This document shows positions 47,401 to 60,200 of a DNA stretch of 64,000 nt, in pieces. The translations under genes were made by a program, and so were the position numbers. Each line of letters begins with the position of its first letter. Within the stretch, counting starts at the first letter, position 1. The notes under the pieces were generated by a model. It had not been told where the DNA came from. It did not search any database and saw only the letters and a list, made by a program, of their open reading frames with translations. The DNA lies in NCBI GenBank assembly GCA_030685235.1, contig MU839085.1, forward strand, positions 248,001 to 312,000. The letters are read 5' to 3'. Source of the stretch: Copromyces sp. CBS 386.78 (lineage: Eukaryota; Ascomycota; Sordariomycetes; Sordariales; Sordariaceae).

Positions 47401-49664
47401 TCGGAAATGCTGTGCTTATCATCCAGCGCAACTGGCGGTCGAGGCAGCAGCTCCGCTCCTGGAGGGATTATCGCCGGAAGGTTACCATTGTCCAGAGCTT
47501 GTGGCGTGGTAAGACGGCGCGCAAGGATTACAAGGCTCTCCGTGCCGAGGCACGGGATCTCAAGCAGATTTCGTACAAGCTGGAGAACAAGGTAGTGGAA
47601 CTGACACAGTCGCTGGGTACCATGAAGACGCAGAACAAGGAGTTGAGAATTCAGGTGGAGAACTACGAAGGACAAGTGGCGACCTGGAGGAATCGTCACA
47701 ACCAGCTGGAGGCACGCGCCAAGGAGCTGCAAGCCGAGGCCAACCAGGCCGGTATTGCTGCCGCTCGTTTGGAGCAGATGGAGGCCGAGATGAAGAAGCT
47801 TCAAGCAAGCTTCGAGGAATCGGCGGCGAATGTGAAGAGGATGCAGGAGGAGGAACGCGAGCTCAGAGAGTCTCTGCGCGCTACCAGCGCAGAGCTCGAC
47901 GCTGCTCGTATCGACAGCCAACGGCAGGAGGCTGAGAAGAACTCGCTCCGTCAGCAGTTGGCTGATTTACAGGAGGCTCTCGAGCAAGCAAGGAGGCAAG
48001 TACCGATCAATGGTGATGTCCTGAACGGCAACGGTATTGTTCCTCAGGTCCCTACTGGGTTGATCAACCTGGTATCGTCCAAGAAGCCTAAGCGGCGTAG
48101 TGCGGGTGCCGAGCCTCGTGAGATGGATCGGTACAGCATGGCTTACAACCCACGACCCGTTTCCATGGCTGTCCCTGGTCTCAACCGCCAAACAACACTC
48201 TCCGGCTCAACCTTCATTCCCGGCGTCGATAGCATCGAGCTCGAGCTTGAAGGTCTTCTCGCCGATGAAGATGCTCTTAACGAAGAGGTTACCATGGGTC
48301 TCATCCGTAATCTCAAGATCCCTTCCCCTTCCAGCAACCCACCACCTTCCGACAAGGAGGTTCTCTTCCCTGCTTACCTCATCAACCTAGTAACTTCCGA
48401 GATGTGGAACAATGGCTTCGTCAAGGAGTCAGAACGCTTCCTGGCCAACGTCATGCAGTCCATCCAACAGGAGGTGATGCAGCACGATGGCGAGGAGGCC
48501 GTCAACCCCGGTGCCTTCTGGCTATCTAACGTTCATGAAATGCTCTCGTTTGTCTTCCTCGCGGAGGATTGGTACGAGGCTCAGAAGACGGACAACTACG
48601 AGTATGACCGCCTGCTCGAGATCGTCAAGCATGACTTGGAAAGTTTGGAGTTCAACATCTACCATACGTGGATGAAGGTTCTCAAGAAGAAGCTCTTCAA
48701 GATGATCATCCCCGCCATTATCGAGTCGCAGTCCCTACCCGGCTTCGTCACGAACGAAAACAACAGGTTCCTTGGCAAGCTTCTGCAGTCTAACACGGCG
48801 CCGGCCTACAGCATGGACAACCTGTTGTCCCTCCTCAACAATGTCTACCGTGCCATGAAGGCTTATTACCTTGAGGACTCGATCATCACGCAGACCGTCA
48901 CCGAGCTGCTCCGGCTCGTCGGTGTCACTGCGTTCAACGATTTGCTCATGCGCCGTAACTTCCTCTCCTGGAAGCGTGGCCTGCAGATTAACTACAACAT
49001 CACTCGTATTGAGGAGTGGTGCAAGAGCCACGACATGCCTGAGGGCACGCTCCAGCTTGAGCATCTCATGCAAGCCACAAAGCTATTGCAACTTAAGAAG
49101 GCAACCCTTAATGATATCGAGATCATTCAAGACATTTGCTGGATGTGAGTAACTTCCTTGACTTGAGAAGTGATATATCAATCATACTGACGGTGATTCA
49201 CAGGCTATCCCCCAACCAGATCCAGAAGCTGCTTAACCAGTACCTGGTTGCCGACTACGAGCAGCCCATTAACGGCGAGATCATGAAGGCCGTGGCGTCT
49301 CGCGTCAGCGAGAAGAGCGACGTTCTCCTACTGCAGGCTGTCGATATGGACGACAGTGGCCCATACGAGATTGCCGAGCCCAGAGTGATCACTGCGCTGG
49401 AGACTTATACACCATCCTGTGAGTTCGATCAGAGTTTCTGGATAACGTGAATGCAAAACTGACCGAGAAACCACAGGGCTGCAAACCCCCCGCCTGAAGC
49501 GTCTTGCTGAGATTGTATCTCAACAAGCAATTGCGCAGCAAGAGAAGATGGAGTTCGGCTCTCAGGTGGGCGACTACCAACACGGCGATTATGACACACA
49601 AAGCATGAACGACTTGACAGAGGTGGATGAAGGGGAAGAAGAGATCGTGCAAGCGAGTGCCTAG
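44490..49664 (+). CDS. myo-5: Class V myosin heavy chain
   Basis: An actin motor that carries secretory vesicles to hyphal tips. Six exons (44490-44624, 44746-44878, 44967-45156, 45218-49144, 49204-49418, 49477-49664) give 1595 residues, close to yeast Myo2. The motor spans about 65-765 with P-loop GESGAGKT (167-174), switch residues NDNSSRFGK, DIYGFE and YIRCIKPN. About 785-930 hold six IQ motifs for calmodulin-type light chains. A coiled coil (about 930-1085) makes the dimer. The cargo-binding globular tail with DIL domain occupies about 1250-1535. The first three exons are short, and all junctions restore conserved motor blocks (NEPAVLQAIRLRY, EEAFMDMLRDG). Confidence 0.97.
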
Positions 49665-51151
49665 GTTGCACCACCAGCGCGACCACCACCCACTCCACCT
49701 CTACCACTACCAACACCTCGCTCTCGTCCGTCATTGTCGTTATCATTGATTCCGAGTCCGACTTCTACCATACTGAACCCCTGGAGGACAAACAGGAACT
49801 CCGTCATCAGTGATTCTGTACTGCCACCGAGGACCACTGCTACCGGTATAAGGATGATGAGGGTCAGAAGTGGGACTGGTTGAGTATTAATCCGTCTACT
49901 AAAAACAAATCATTTTTTTTTCTTGTTCATATGTGTTTTGTTGTTGTCGTTGTTGCGATAGTAGGGTGTTTGTTTTGTGTGTTGTTAAAAGAAGAGTCGG
50001 GTGCATGCATTGTGCATTTGGAACCTGTTTAGAGAAGAAGAGGAAGAATGACAAAGAGAGAGGGAGGGAGGCAAAGAGGCAGGCAGGGTAGGGCAGGTCA
50101 GTTTATGGAAAAGCTGGGTGGGTGGGTTCGAGCCGTAAATCAATAACATCTTGCCCCGGATATAGTAGATGAAGATGGATGGAAGGAAGGCTCACGGCGT
50201 GGCATGCAAATCAGACAGATTCGGGTGATTTGCTTTGGGTTTCCTGTTGGAGAAGAGAGAGATATTATGGAGAATTCACATTCAAATTTTACGGTTTCCT
50301 TTTTTTCACTTCCTTCTCGTTTTTTTACTTCTTTTTATCTTTTTTCAGCTTTTCAATCATCGGCCGATGTTTTACTTTTGTTGAAATCATACCATTACAA
50401 ACTATTTTCCTCGAGTTATATGTTCATTGTGTAAGTTCTGGGAGAACGGTAGGCATTTACATACTACATTCTTCGTGATTTAAGGTTGCGAGTTGAGGCG
50501 AAAGAGATCAAGGGAGGAAGCTTGGGGAGAAAGAGCAGAGAGTACATGTACCAGCGCATGTGTAGCAAAGAGACTTTTGGAACCTGGAATTGCCTAGGTA
50601 CGCATCGTGTAAGTAGGTTGATGCAAAAAAGCCAGTTCCTACGGGATATAAAAGCCACTCTATCTCCACGGGTAGTCGCTACTTTTTCGAGTGCCGATAA
50701 TCGAGGTTTTCTGCTTGTTCTTTTTCCTCTTGACATTCGTCGTCTCTTTACCTTCGGCGAGCCTGATCGGAAGTTACAGGTACAGGATGCGTGGTGCTTT
50801 GAGCGTATGTAGCGATATGCAATAAAGCGGGCCGACAGACAGTAACTAAGCACAGTGTTGCAGCCTGTCAATCCGCACGTGGCCGAGACTGCATTAAGAA
50901 AATCTTTCAGTTGCATGCCGTGAGTCTGGCCCCTCCTCACTTCAAGAAAACGAAACACTGCAACACTGGACTGAAGTTCTCGATAGCGGACCCCACTAAT
51001 TTCAAGTTATTACACCAAAAGATAGTGTTGAAAAAGATCCATTCATCAATATCAATCCTCGTTCTCGAGTCTCACATACACATCCATCCTACACTGTTCT
51101 CACTTCCCACACACAGCACAACACAGGTACGTATGTATACTCAATCTGCTG

Positions 51152-51200
<49 letters not shown>

Positions 51201-52037
51201 AACCGCCTGATCACGAATCACTCACGATGGCATTCGGGGGCCCAAGGCATCAACCAATCAACGTATAGCAGCCCCCTAGGGAACGTTGAACATACGGTAC
51301 GTACAGTGAGCAATTTGTTCATGGTAACAGCCACCCACCTACCTCTACCTACCTTAGGTACCATCAACCAAACAGCCTCAGAAACAAGGGACGGGAGTCA
51401 TTATGCAGACCGGCTATAACGGGGCACTTGGAAATCTCCTTCTTCCAAGACATCCAAGACGGTCCAAGACATCCATCCCAAGAAAGCCCTGCGAGACATC
51501 CAAGACGGCCCGCTGCCTATTGCCTAACCCTGTTCCGCCGTTAAGCGGTGTTCGATGCCGTCCGTGTAACATGGTTTCTGTCCGTCCGTCCGTCCGTACA
51601 TGTAATTATGTGCCGTTCAACTCGCCAGCCAGCCAGCCAGCTGGCCGAGGAAGGAGGCACGGAGGTTGAGCTAGAACAGTGAACAGTGACCTTGTGTTAG
51701 TAACGGGTTTGATGAATTCAGGGCAAGCAAGGACCCCCCCCCCCCCCCCTCCTTTGGAGTGAGTACCTATCTGTGGCTATACGCAAGTTAAGTCTTGATC
51801 AAATTCCTCAGCGAGACCGGCTCAGTCATGATGAGCGCCATCAGTTCATGACTTCATCACCGCTGTTTCCCGCTACCAGGTAGGTAGGTAGGTTGTCCAA
51901 CGTCCAAAGGGCCGGCCGGCCTGTGTCACTACCGCTTGGTGCGAACGGGATGGATGCACTTGACTCTGAGTAAGGTAGAAAGAAAGATGTACATGTTTGG
52001 TTTGGTTTGGTGACAGACCCAGGTATGTAGGTACCGC
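49665..52037. other. Gene-free spacer, left part
   Basis: Downstream of the myosin gene. Contains the A48 tract, a C16 run (51734-51749) and many AGGTAGG/ACCTACC words. Short open frames only. Confidence 0.5.
51152..51199. repeat. Homopolymer A48
   Basis: Forty-eight uninterrupted A on the plus strand in a gene-free spacer. No target-site duplication was evident by eye on either side. Confidence 0.9.
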
Positions 52038-52200
52038 AGCGGGAGTATGAGGAGCGTGTCTAGCCTAGTAGGGGGGCTTCTAGGCCAGGTCCTGAATTTA
52101 AACCAGATAGTGGGCCTAGCCTAGGTGGCTCACCTAGCCTAGTTATTGAACGGAGGGCTTTGATTGGTCGGATTTGAGTGTAAAAAAGCAAAAGCTAAAG

Positions 52201-52232
52201 ACCCCTATAAGGACCTTCTGGAGGTCCCTATA
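52201..52232. repeat. Inverted repeat (hairpin) inside the candidate element
   Basis: CCTATAAGGACCT and AGGTCCCTATAGG pair as a stem of about 13 bases with one mismatch and a small loop. Confidence 0.7.
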
Positions 52233-52340
52233 GGAGTCTTTGGTTAACAATTATTTATAGCGGTTCGAGGTGGACTGACTTCGACTTCAAAGCCCAGACA
52301 AATGAAGGTATTTACACTTTCGCACGAAACTTTTCGCGCG

Positions 52341-52420
52341 AAAAAAACTGTCACCGATTGGAATCGAACTGACGATCACAATGATAAGAGCGACGATAAG
52401 AACCATTGAGCCATTGGCCC
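52341..52420 (-). ncRNA. tRNA-like RNA polymerase III unit (degenerate tRNA or SINE-type)
   Basis: On the minus strand, TGGCTCAATGG (52413-52403) fits the A-box and AGTTCGATTCC (52370-52360) fits the B-box; 32 bases lie between them, as in intronless tRNA genes. A T7 run (52347-52341), a normal RNA polymerase III terminator, follows 12 bases after the B-box. A proper cloverleaf cannot be drawn: acceptor and D stems do not pair. So this is a tRNA-derived relic or a short interspersed element, not a working tRNA gene. Confidence 0.45.
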
Positions 52421-52804
52421 AATTGATTGAAGGGGGCCTCGTTCTTTCCTTTGATATAGGGTGGTTGAGTTTGGCCTTGGACGGGGAAATGAACTTTGGG
52501 AAAGAACCATCGTTAAAGAAGGAGTGCGCTAAATTTAACGATTTTTTAGCGACTATATATAGCGGGCATTTGAACACTTCTTATCTGGCCAATCAGATAT
52601 CTCCCTCGTGCAACAAGGCAAGGCAAAACAACTAGGCTAGATATTCCACCTAGGCTAGGTGAAAACTCTAGGATAGAAACCCCCTTTCTAGCCTAGATAC
52701 CTTGGAGGATTTCCCGCTATGGTAGGCAGGTAGGTACCTTAGGTTAGGTGTCCATGATCAGCGGAAGGGCAAAGATAATTTGTGTGGTTTTTATGTGTAC
52801 CTCT

Positions 52805-52806
<2 letters not shown>

Positions 52807-52846
<40 letters not shown>
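52807..52846. repeat. (GT)n microsatellite
   Basis: About 20 uninterrupted GT dinucleotides. Confidence 0.9.
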
Positions 52847-52852
<6 letters not shown>

Positions 52853-53551
52853 TTCGTCACGACCGTTCGTTGTGTTCGACCAAGTTACAAAGCTGAGCTA
52901 ATGTGTATAACCCGTTTAAACCGGCTTGTCAATCAACGACTGAAAGAAAAACACGGATCACACCTCTTATAAGCTTGTGGCTCTGTGGCTCCTGTCTTCT
53001 TCTTCTTCTTCCTGTTTTTTTTTCTCTTTTTTTTTTCTCTTTTTTTCCTTCCCCTTCTCCTCTCCTACCTTACCTCTCAACGCTTTCCCTCAGCTAGGTA
53101 CCTGTAGGAGGTATGGTATCTCTTGCGTTTTGAAAAGATGGGATGTCATTATCCGCAAACTCTTACGTCCTATAGGAGGTACCTCTAGACACAATAGAGA
53201 TACCTAGGGACCGACGAGATGTAGGCTTGTCGGCCGAAACCTGGAGACCTGGATGGAGTGTCTGGAGTTCCCGATAGTTTGGTGATTCGTAGGCCATTGC
53301 AGGTAACCTATAATTACTTGCCTGCCGACCGGTCGACATACATCGTTCATCCATGAGAGAGACTTGTCCGCGAGCGGAGTCGTCAATTGAGGAACTGTTG
53401 GCTTTCCCCTCTTTTCTTTTCCTTGCTTGAAGCGAACGAGGTTTTGTTTTCCTGTTTTCCTGTCTCTCGCGGTACGGTAGTTCATGCATCAATGGGGCCT
53501 GTTGAGACCGTTGGGACCAGACCAGCCTGTCAAACTGACTGTTGCGGTCAG

Positions 53552-53581
53552 TGGATGGATGGATGGATGGATGGATGGATG
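53552..53581. repeat. (GGAT)n microsatellite
   Basis: About seven GGAT units in a row. Confidence 0.9.
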
Positions 53582-53771
53582 ATATCTCGTGCCGATACCT
53601 TGTGTATACATAATAACAAGTACCAAGATCTCTCTATTTCCAGTCCTCAAGCCGGCTAGTCGATTCGATTCTGCGGTTCCATTTCATTGGCATCGATCGC
53701 AAGTTATTCCCATCCAATCCACCTCGATTTTTCCCTCCTAAGGTAGGTAGGTACCTGTAGGTACCTTCTTT

Positions 53772-53811
53772 GCCTTTTTGCCTTTTTGCCTTTTTGCCTT
53801 TTTGCCTTTTT
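53772..53811. repeat. 8-base tandem repeat GCCTTTTT
   Basis: Five consecutive copies of GCCTTTTT. Confidence 0.9.
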
Positions 53812-53923
53812 GTTTTGTGGTCCTCTTCATCGGTGCGACTCTTTTGACTTGCACTCGGTTTCGCTTGCTTACCTACCTTATTTCGCTTTTCCCGATGCTT
53901 CCTTCCTCTATTCCTCATCCCAG

Positions 53924-54178
53924 CCCTACCTCGTGCTGTCCTTGTTACCTACCTCTAACTACTCCCACTCCGCAGCGTTTGGGAGGAACATGAACCTGGA
54001 GGAATGATAGGGTAGGTAAAGAGTGAGAAAGGAAGAATAAAAAAAACCCTACCTCGTGCTGTCCTTGTTACCTAACTACTCCCACTCCGCAGCGTTTGGG
54101 AGGAACATGAACCTGGAGGAATGATAGGTAGGTAGGGTTCCTCGAAAAAAAGGAAGAATACCTAAAAAAAAGAAGAGG
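53924..54178. repeat. Tandem duplication with a 123-base unit
   Basis: The stretch from CCCTACCTCGTGCTGTCC at 53924 recurs from 54047 almost unchanged through GGAGGAATGATAG. The second copy lacks six bases near its start. Both copies end with a GGAAGAATA and an A-rich run. Confidence 0.9.
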
Positions 54179-56023
54179 GATGAAGAAGCTTTGGTACCTA
54201 GGCAATCAACTTCGACTTCGACCCGATCGGTCACTCTTCTTCCAGATATCTAATCTGTATTTTGCTAGTACTTGATCCATTCCATCAAACGTGAATCTCT
54301 CTCAGTGCCTGCCTGCCTCACTCACTGCCTGTTATCATGACAGACAGGGTGACAGGACAGGGCTGTCAGTGTCAACTGTCAAGTACCATACATGCCGGAT
54401 AATCGAGACTCGAGAGTCGAGACGAGACGCTCTAAGCTCTGGAAGTATCGGCGACCCGGCATGCGATTTCTTGTTCGTTGACAGAAGACATGAGGTCAGT
54501 CAGGCGGGGAGAGGGACAGAAGGGACAATGGTAAGCCGCAGTCGGGGTAGATGTATTCCATGCCATCGGAGATAATACCACGGATCAGTCCAATGTCCGA
54601 CCCGTTACGACTGAGGCTTTAGAACTAGGACGGGAGTTACCCAATGGAACCCAAAATGTACCTACGTTCGGACGGGGATTTTGGTCATAAAGGATGTATG
54701 TACCTGCATAGAGGTATGCCGCAGGGTCTTCAACTGACTGTCAGGAACCGCATTGGAAGATTCCCTTTGGACCACATTGTGCTATCATCTTCGTTCTTTC
54801 GCACCAACTAGGCCACGACTGGGAAGCGGTTGAAGCGCTACCACGCATCAAGCTCCTCGGAATTGTTCTTCAAAATAAAAGTGATATTCAGACCATCCAT
54901 CCATCCATCCATCCATACATGCAATTGCTAATGCCATGCCATGATGCAAACAAAAAAGACAAAAAAGAAATAGGTTAGGAGAAAAACACCAATCCAAGCC
55001 GTTTTCTCTATTCCCATCCATTCTCCATGCCTTTTATTTAAAAACCCCTCCCACCCATATACCGGTAGCCTTCCCGGTCCCTCGTTCGTCTCGTCTCGTC
55101 TTAAACCCCCCGCATGTACATGAACGTGTGAAAAGGAACCCAACAGCAAGCCCTACCCAAAATCACTGTATCGCCGCGCCGCAAACTCCGAATACTCGTG
55201 ACGAGCAGGAATTAAGGAGTGCGACGTCGATGATAAGGTGGGGGTGCTGATGCTGAGCTGATGTTGGGATGGGAAAAAGGCAACGACCGTTTTGCTCATC
55301 TGAGCGTCGTCGTCTCGTGGCTTGAGGTCTCGTGGTGTTTGACGATGATGCGTTGCCTCCCCGTCCTGCTGATCGCTATGCCGCTTCGCTCGCTGTGCTC
55401 GTCGTTTGCGCTGTGTGCGATGTACCCCGTATTGTGTATGTGCGTTTTGAATGCGTATATGCAAGTTGGTGATGTATGACGATCGAACTCTTGTTGTGTG
55501 CATACGCCGCTGAAATGATGCAATGATGTGTTGTGTAAAAAAAAGTGAAAAACGCTCGTCAATGTCGTGAAATCAGAGAGAGCTTAGAGCTTAGCCTCAG
55601 CTTTGCTGTAAAATCAACTAGTTTTAGCCCATATTCTCTCCCAATCATGAACAAACAGTTGAATCAGAGCAGAATGCAAGAAGCCAAAACGTCAAAAGTA
55701 GAATCCACTAGATACCACCGAATCCATCAATGCGGTACGCCCCCAACAAAAGGGAAGGGTATATACAATCAATCGCCGTGATCAGGGACCATTCCCCGCC
55801 ATCACCGACACCATGACCGACGTGATTTGCAAAAAAACAACAAGGGGAAAGCATAACAGGGGGGTGTTGGGGGGAAACAAGGGGGCGTGTCCAATCCGCA
55901 CATGTGACAGCGCACCAAGACAACAGCGACAGGGATCCTCGGCTAATAATGTTCCAATCGCCTCAACCCATCATCTTCTTTCATCAACGTCATCACGATC
56001 ATCATTTTTCATTTCGCACACAA

Positions 56024-57251
56024 TCACTCCTCGTACCTCTCGCCAGTCAGACTAGCAGGGCCGGTCCGCTCGATCTTCTGCTTCAGGAACTCGTAGACGG
56101 TGAAGGTGACGGCCTGGCCGGGCGCGACACGCATGATGCGGGGGGTGATACCCTTGTAGAAGGCGTGGACACCTTCTTGCCTGTTGTTGCATCATGATCA
56201 GCAATTGCTCACCACTGTGATTTAGATCAAGGTACGGGACGCTACTCACTTGAACATCTCACCCGCGATCTTGGTAATTCTCTGGAGCGCCGTCTCGCCG
56301 GGCCGGGCCGAGCTCTTCTGGAGTCTGGTCTTGATGGTATCGATAGGGGCGTTGGAGAGAGGACCCATGGCACCGGAAACGAGACCAATAAGGGTGGTCT
56401 GGTAAGAGGGCAGGTTCTGGCCGACGTACTCGGGCTGCCACTCATAGAGCCACTTCTTGAAGTAGCTGTAGGCAGTGAAGTTGACAGCCTGGTTGGAACC
56501 CTGGCGGAGCGCAGTCAGGGAAACACCACGGTAGAGCGCACCGAAACCCTCCTCCTTGACGACAGTGTAGAGCGCGTGGGCGGCGTTGCGGTACTTGGGA
56601 ACGTCCAAAGGATCAGCCATGGAGTGGCTCTGGGCCTGGAGACGAATCTTGATGACCTCCATGGGGGTGACGACGAGAACGGCCTCGGTAACACCGGCGG
56701 AAAGACCGGCTAAGAAGGTAGCCTGACCGGAGACGACGCCGGTCTGCTTATCGGAAAGGAGCTGCTTGTACCACTCGAACGAGGTGAAACGGATGGCCAT
56801 CTTGGGGACGATACCGGTCAGGACGGCACCGAGACCCTTGTAGAGACCGAGCGCCGTCTCCTTCTTGACGATCTCGACACCCGTCTTGATGAAGCCGCGC
56901 TTAGCTTGGCCAGGCACGCTGCCGCGCTTGGAAAGCTGCATGCGGACTTTGATGGTATCTGCGGAATGCCGAGGTTAGCCGCAGCCCGGAGTTTAGAGGC
57001 CATGCAGTAAGGAATTGCTTACCGAGAGGGTGGCAGACGAGAGCCTCCATCATACCGGCACCACCACCAGCTGTAGTCGCATAGAAATGTTAGCACTTTG
57101 TTCTTGATACGCTACGAGCGGACTGCCCGGCGCATTGGGCGCGAGTAGCCTCCCGTCTCATCTCTTCTCCTCCAGCTGGGGGAAGCTCACCGACGAGGTT
57201 GGTGGCAGCGGAAGTCCGCTTCTTAGGATCCTGGTTGACCTTGGTCGCCAT
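56024..57251 (-). CDS. SFC1: Mitochondrial succinate/fumarate carrier
   Basis: Exchanges cytosolic succinate for matrix fumarate across the inner mitochondrial membrane; needed for growth on acetate or ethanol through the glyoxylate route. Four exons (57251-57191, 57070-57023, 56958-56250, 56180-56024) give 324 residues, standard for the carrier family. The three signatures are PLDTIKVR (about 36), PMEVIKIR and PIDTIKTR, giving six membrane helices in three repeats. Specific blocks GFIKTG, ALGLYKGLGAVLTGIVPKMA, TEAVLVVTPMEV and ITPRIMRVAPGQAVTFTVYE match yeast SFC1/ACR1 rather than the citrate carrier. Exon two codes only 16 residues (the AGGGAGMMEALVCHPL start of repeat one). Start is the first in-frame ATG. 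Confidence 0.94.
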
Positions 57252-60200
57252 TGCTGCGGTTTGTCTTTGTGTGTGTGGTGTGGTGTTGAAGGATGGTGAT
57301 GTTCGATCTAAGTGGTATTAAACCGGTTCGGCGCAACCGTGACAAGTCGTCGGTATAGGTCCGTGTATGGCGTGTTCAAGTGGTAATTCCCCCGTAAACA
57401 AGAAGAAGGAGAAGCGAAAGGGAGAAATGTTCTGGGTGGCCTTGTTGGATATATCAATGGCGTATCCACAGAGGGTATGGACCGAGGGATGGAGGCGGGT
57501 TGGTTGTGGGCTAGTCTTGAGAGTCCGCTTCGCGAAGTTCGGCACTCCAGGGAAATCACCGAAAATGTCTCGGGATGGCTGCTAAAGTTGACAACCCCTG
57601 TAATTTGGTACGGGACGTAGCTCGGTGTGGGGAGATTTTAGTTGGCCGTGTCTGGAGAAGGACAGAGACAAGGCCGTGCTGAGCTGGCTTGGATGGATGA
57701 ACGTGTTGTCCGTGAACCACGAGAAGAACAGTCAATACAAGATGCACAAAGCATACAAAGAGAGCAGATGAACCCTTCCAAATATATGTGATGCCCGAGT
57801 ACAACTTCAGTTCCCGGCGGATATCCGATCTAGATAGAGTCGCGGCGAGGAGAGGATGACACTCGGAGTTGCCAAGCACGAGGCCGGTTTGGGCGCGAGT
57901 CAGCGGTAACGAGGATTGTTAACACCGGAAACGTAGGACTTCGTAGATCGGACTCCACTCCTGTGCTCGCGGCGATGGAGACAGCAGAGGACCTCCTAGC
58001 AGCGGTTCAAAAAATATGGCAAAAAAGGGAGTTGGAGTCGGGTAAGGGGAGGCAGGCGGAGAACATGGAGCTGGGTATCAACGACGACGGCAAGGTATCG
58101 TAGCAGTGTAACTATCACGACGACTTGAAACGAGGGCATGTACCATCTCTTCTCAACATATACAAAGAAAAATAAAAAAATAAAATTTTTGGATGCCCAG
58201 CCTTGTCCATCAGGCGTCTTTGTTCCTTTGCTCGATACGGTCAGGTCGGACAACTCGGAATCTTCCATATGACGCAGATCTCAGGACAGAGCCGAGCCGA
58301 GCACCGCGGTGGCCCGGCCACCAGCAACAGCGTCTCCAGGAAAGGTGTGTACCGTCCCGGATTGACAGTGCCACAGAGGTTTGCCAGCGAGCGCTATTTC
58401 TAGAACTCCCGCGGCTGCATGACGATGGGCCAGGGATGGCCGAAGCTGGAGATGGATGTACCGGTGCTCTTTGTTGGGCCTCGTTGGTACCTGTGCCAGT
58501 GGTTGGACTGGGACTTGGGGCCCGGGACAGAGAAGACGCGAGAAGGATTGATCCACTGTTGTGGATAACGAGGCCACAGTAACCACAGGGACCGGAGCTC
58601 AGGGGATTCGCAAGGATTCCTGGATTCTAGTGGCCCTTTGGGGGATTTCGGTGGTTATGATTCGTTCGTGGTGGGCAAAGTGGTTCCTTGGTGGCTTTCC
58701 ATATATCCGCAACCCCGGAATACTTGGCATAGCAGTTCGACGAGGGGGCCGCTGCTGGATGGTTATAAAAAAGAATATTTTGGTCGACGACATGGACGAT
58801 GAGACGCCCAACGATGGACACAGATTGTGTTCTTTTTCTTTCAATGTGATGCATTGACCAATGACAAGTTGTGACGGAGAGCGTGCATGGAGCGTGCAAG
58901 CAGTGCAAACGGTCCGAGAGCATGGGACCAAGAATATGGACCAGACATCACGGAAAGGGACAACGACAGTGCCAGAAACCATTGCTCTTTGCTGTCATCT
59001 CGCTCTTCTTTGTGTGGTTGAATCGACTGCGATGAGTTGTATGTATGACAAGCTGTCACAAGTCCGGACATATGGGATGGGCCCCAAGCCCAAGCCCCGT
59101 CATTCGGAGCAGCGGAGAGAAGGAAATCGGCGGAGATGGCAGATGACTGGATAGAAGACACGGCACTTATACGCACCCTCCCGCCCCCGCGCGCCTCCGG
59201 CTGCCTGCCAGGTCGTTCGGCGGCCCGTTGTAGGTACATGGCATTTGCAACTTGTCACCTGCCACGCTCAACAGCTGCACCCCTGGCACAACCACAATGT
59301 TGATGGCATACCAATGACCAACTTTGGGGTTGAAAAGCTTCTTTTCTGGCCAGCGCCGAGCCCGGGGTAATCAAAGCATGACAAGCAATTCCAGGCTCTG
59401 GGAAAGTCAAACCAAGAGAGGAATGTGATGCCAAGAGAGGAGGCGGAATTGCGTGAAGACACTTGACGACGACAAAAGTCAGAGTCAGACATCCTCGTGG
59501 CCAATCTGCCAGGCCGTCCAAGAATGGAACTGTCCTCGTGACTACCATGCTTTGCCTGTCAGATGCGAGAAGGGCATCATGGGAAATTCACTTTCAAGGG
59601 TCTTCTGGTGTCACCGCATTCGACAAGTCTTGTTCGGTTGGCAAATGTCGACTGGCTTGTGATGGTTGTGTGACGCAGCTAATAGCCGATTCGAAGAGCG
59701 GAAGGCCGACGGAGCTTGTGATTTTGCGGGGATTTGACACCGATGAGAACAAAGAGCCAAGGGGCGCACGAGCCAGAAAGCTGTCTGTGCGCATCATTGC
59801 CGGCCCGCAACGGGCACTCGCTGATAGCTGCCAGCCGCCAGCCCGCCAAGGACAAGCGGAATGTCACCGCCAGCCATCGTGTCCAGCGTCGCAGCGTCGC
59901 AACACCATGAAGTTGGACAAGGTCAATTGGCGACAAGCCGACAAGGGTTCTCCACACCGCACCGTCCGAACCATCCAGCCGAGAACTTGAAGGTTTGAAC
60001 CGTCCGTTCACCGCCCGAGTGACAGCTTCTTATCAGATCCGAGTCGACCGAATTGATCTGTCACGGCCCACGGAGACAGAAGAGTCGTAGACCGGTATAA
60101 AACGTGATAACGACCCGTCGCAGCCGTGAACTGGAGATTGCCGTGTCGTGTTGATCCGGCGAGGTTTGATGTTTTTTTCCCGAAATACTTCCGTCTTCCG

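Larger units (their letters stand above)
52038..52718. mobile_element. Candidate foldback/MITE-like element with long imperfect terminal inverted repeats
   Basis: The left end (52038-52180) matches the reverse complement of the right end (about 52575-52718). Both begin AGCGGGA, then after an equal gap of 14 bases show TCTAG[C/G]CTAG, a G-rich run and TTCTA. Further in they share CCTAGCCTAGGTGG, CTAGCCTAGTT and TGATTGG.C.GAT, with insertions between. The left arm also contains a small hairpin of its own. No transposase frame lies inside, so it would be non-autonomous. Exact ends and target duplication are not clear. The CTAG-rich words could also be ordinary spacer repeats. Confidence 0.5.
52719..56023. 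other. Gene-free spacer, right part
   Basis: Contains GT, GGAT and CATC microsatellites, an 8-base tandem repeat and a 123-base tandem duplication, listed separately, plus many AGGTAGGTACC words. No gene is supported. The right end is the 3' flank of the carrier gene. Confidence 0.5.

Noticed and set aside
52287..52577. 96-codon minus-strand frame inside the foldback element
   Set aside because: No transposase motif; the frame overlaps the polymerase III boxes and looks like chance.
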